From Thiohalocapsa sp. ML1 (GTDB lineage: Bacteria; Pseudomonadota; Gammaproteobacteria; Chromatiales; Chromatiaceae): DNA of 54,922 bases. Below, piece by piece: positions 54,164 through 54,922 of this stretch. The notes below the pieces were generated by a model, which ran no database searches, was not told where the DNA came from, and saw nothing but the letters and a program-made list of their open reading frames with translations. The position numbers were made by a program, and so were the translations under genes. Location of the stretch: NCBI RefSeq assembly GCF_001469165.1, contig NZ_JABX01000040.1:1-54922 (forward strand), written 5' to 3'. The first letter of the stretch is position 1; every line of letters starts with the position of its first letter.

Positions 54164-54922
54164 ATGCGACAGATCATCGACCCGCAGCTGAAGTTCGGCG
54201 AGCAAGATATCTCGCGGATCGTGCTCGACGCCCGCTCGCGCGACGACATTCCGCGGATTCTGCGCGGTCTGCAATACATCTACGTCACGCCCGAGGTGCG
54301 CGAGCAGGTGTTTGCGATCCTCGCCGCGGTGCTGCCGCGCAGCGCCGATGGGCAGAGCGCCGTGAACCCCGACACGGGGCGGCCCGGCATGGAGCAATGG
54401 AAGATCCTGGTCTTGGGCGTGCTGCGACTGGGTCTGAACGCCGACTACGATCGGATTCAGGAACTGGCCAACCAGCATGCCACGATCCGCCAGATGCTCG
54501 GCCACGGCGACTGGGCAGACGACACGCATTACGGCCTGCAAACGCTCAAGGACAATCTGCGCCTGTTCGCCCCGGATATCCTCGATCGCATCAACCAAGT
54601 CGTCGTCGCTGCCGGCCATGCCCTGGTAAAAAAAGTCCCGACGAAGCGCTCAACGTCCGCGCTGACTCTTTCGTCGTCGAAACCGATGTCCACTATCCCA
54701 CCGACACCAACCTGTTGCTCGACGCAGTCCGCAAGGTCATCGACACCTGCGCGCAACTGTGTGAGGCGCAGGACTTGAGCGACTGGCGGCAAGCGGCCTA
54801 CAACCGGCGCTGCTTCAATCGCGCGTATCGCCGCACGCAGCAGAGCAAGCGCTCGCGCGCGAAGTCCGCGGACAAGCGCGCTGCACGCGAGGCGCAGATC
54901 CAAGCGACCTACCGCGCGTACC
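54164..54922 (+). mobile_element. ISNCY-like transposase gene, frame change at A7, truncated by window edge
   Basis: The frame from ATG 54164 (MRQIIDPQLKFGEQDISRIV) has the family start D-P-Q-x-x-FGE and GRPGMEQWKILVLGVLRLGLN, seen in ISNCY-type transposases. At GTA AAA AAA GTC (54626-54637) the reading frame must move by -1: the next frame reads SPDEALNVRADSFVVETDVH and on to the window end, including the D of VETDVHYPTD, a probable DDE residue. A7 at 54628-54634 fits a slippery A_AAA_AAA heptamer in the zero frame, so programmed frameshifting is possible; a one-base deletion is the simple alternative. Without the shift the protein ends at 54778. Confidence 0.7.

Overview
This 54.9 kb window is very GC-rich gammaproteobacterial DNA. 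The likeliest source is a purple sulfur bacterium (Chromatiaceae or a close relative). That is an inference from three things: a Gly/Tyr/Trp-rich secreted protein of the sulfur-globule type (34496-34825), a complete Na+-translocating NADH:quinone reductase operon, and a high load of dispersed hairpin and short-tandem repeats. No rRNA, tRNA or CRISPR array was seen.

Layout. (1) 1-8145: exopolysaccharide locus: a divergent, truncated polymerase/ligase-like membrane protein; then three glycosyltransferases, a lipoprotein, an ExeA-type ATPase and a Wzz/BY-kinase-like co-polymerase on the + strand. (2) 8146-9201: simple repeats and a small membrane-protein gene split by a 528 bp MITE-like insertion. 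(3) 9251-13934: accessory island: AlbA_2-type protein, zeta toxin plus small partner, remnant of a DNA methyltransferase, TacAT-like pair, CBS protein, VapC fragment. (4) 14043-20682 (minus): nqrM and nqrF-E-D-C-B-A, transcribed A to F to M. (5) 20823-24380: large hybrid sensor kinase. (6) 24960-30029: periplasmic binding protein, Wza-like export lipoprotein, GH9 glycoside hydrolase, coiled-coil protein; wza and GH9 suggest a second polysaccharide locus. (7) 30457-34141: cbiB, degenerate CobT-like ORF, DUF4124/protease-like protein, adk. (8) 34496-34825: sulfur-globule-like protein. (9) 34918-41378 (minus): pentaheme cytochrome/TPR membrane protein, CRTAC1 (FG-GAP + ASPIC/UnbV) protein and TPR protein, in one apparent operon. 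(10) 41433-46950: mobile and repeat-rich segment: degenerate IS91-like transposase, an integron-cassette-like DUF4160/DUF2442 pair, an Rpn/DUF2887-like gene with an early stop, long repeat arrays and two 196-197 bp MITEs. (11) 46955-53433 (minus): sbcB, rplS-trmD-rimM-rpsP, alpha-E protein and circularly permuted ATP-grasp protein. (12) 54164-end: ISNCY-like transposase with an A7 frameshift site, cut by the window edge.

The strongest unexpected signals are a dispersed mobile-like element caught inside a gene with an 8 bp target duplication whose removal exactly restores the frame; a second MITE family with 11 bp flanking duplications; about eleven copies of a GGGCCGA-heptamer hairpin; a two-gene cassette bounded by GTTAGGC/GCCTAAC; and the cytochrome/CRTAC1/TPR operon, which has no function I can name. 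All assignments rest on reading the sequence and remembered family features; no database search was run.
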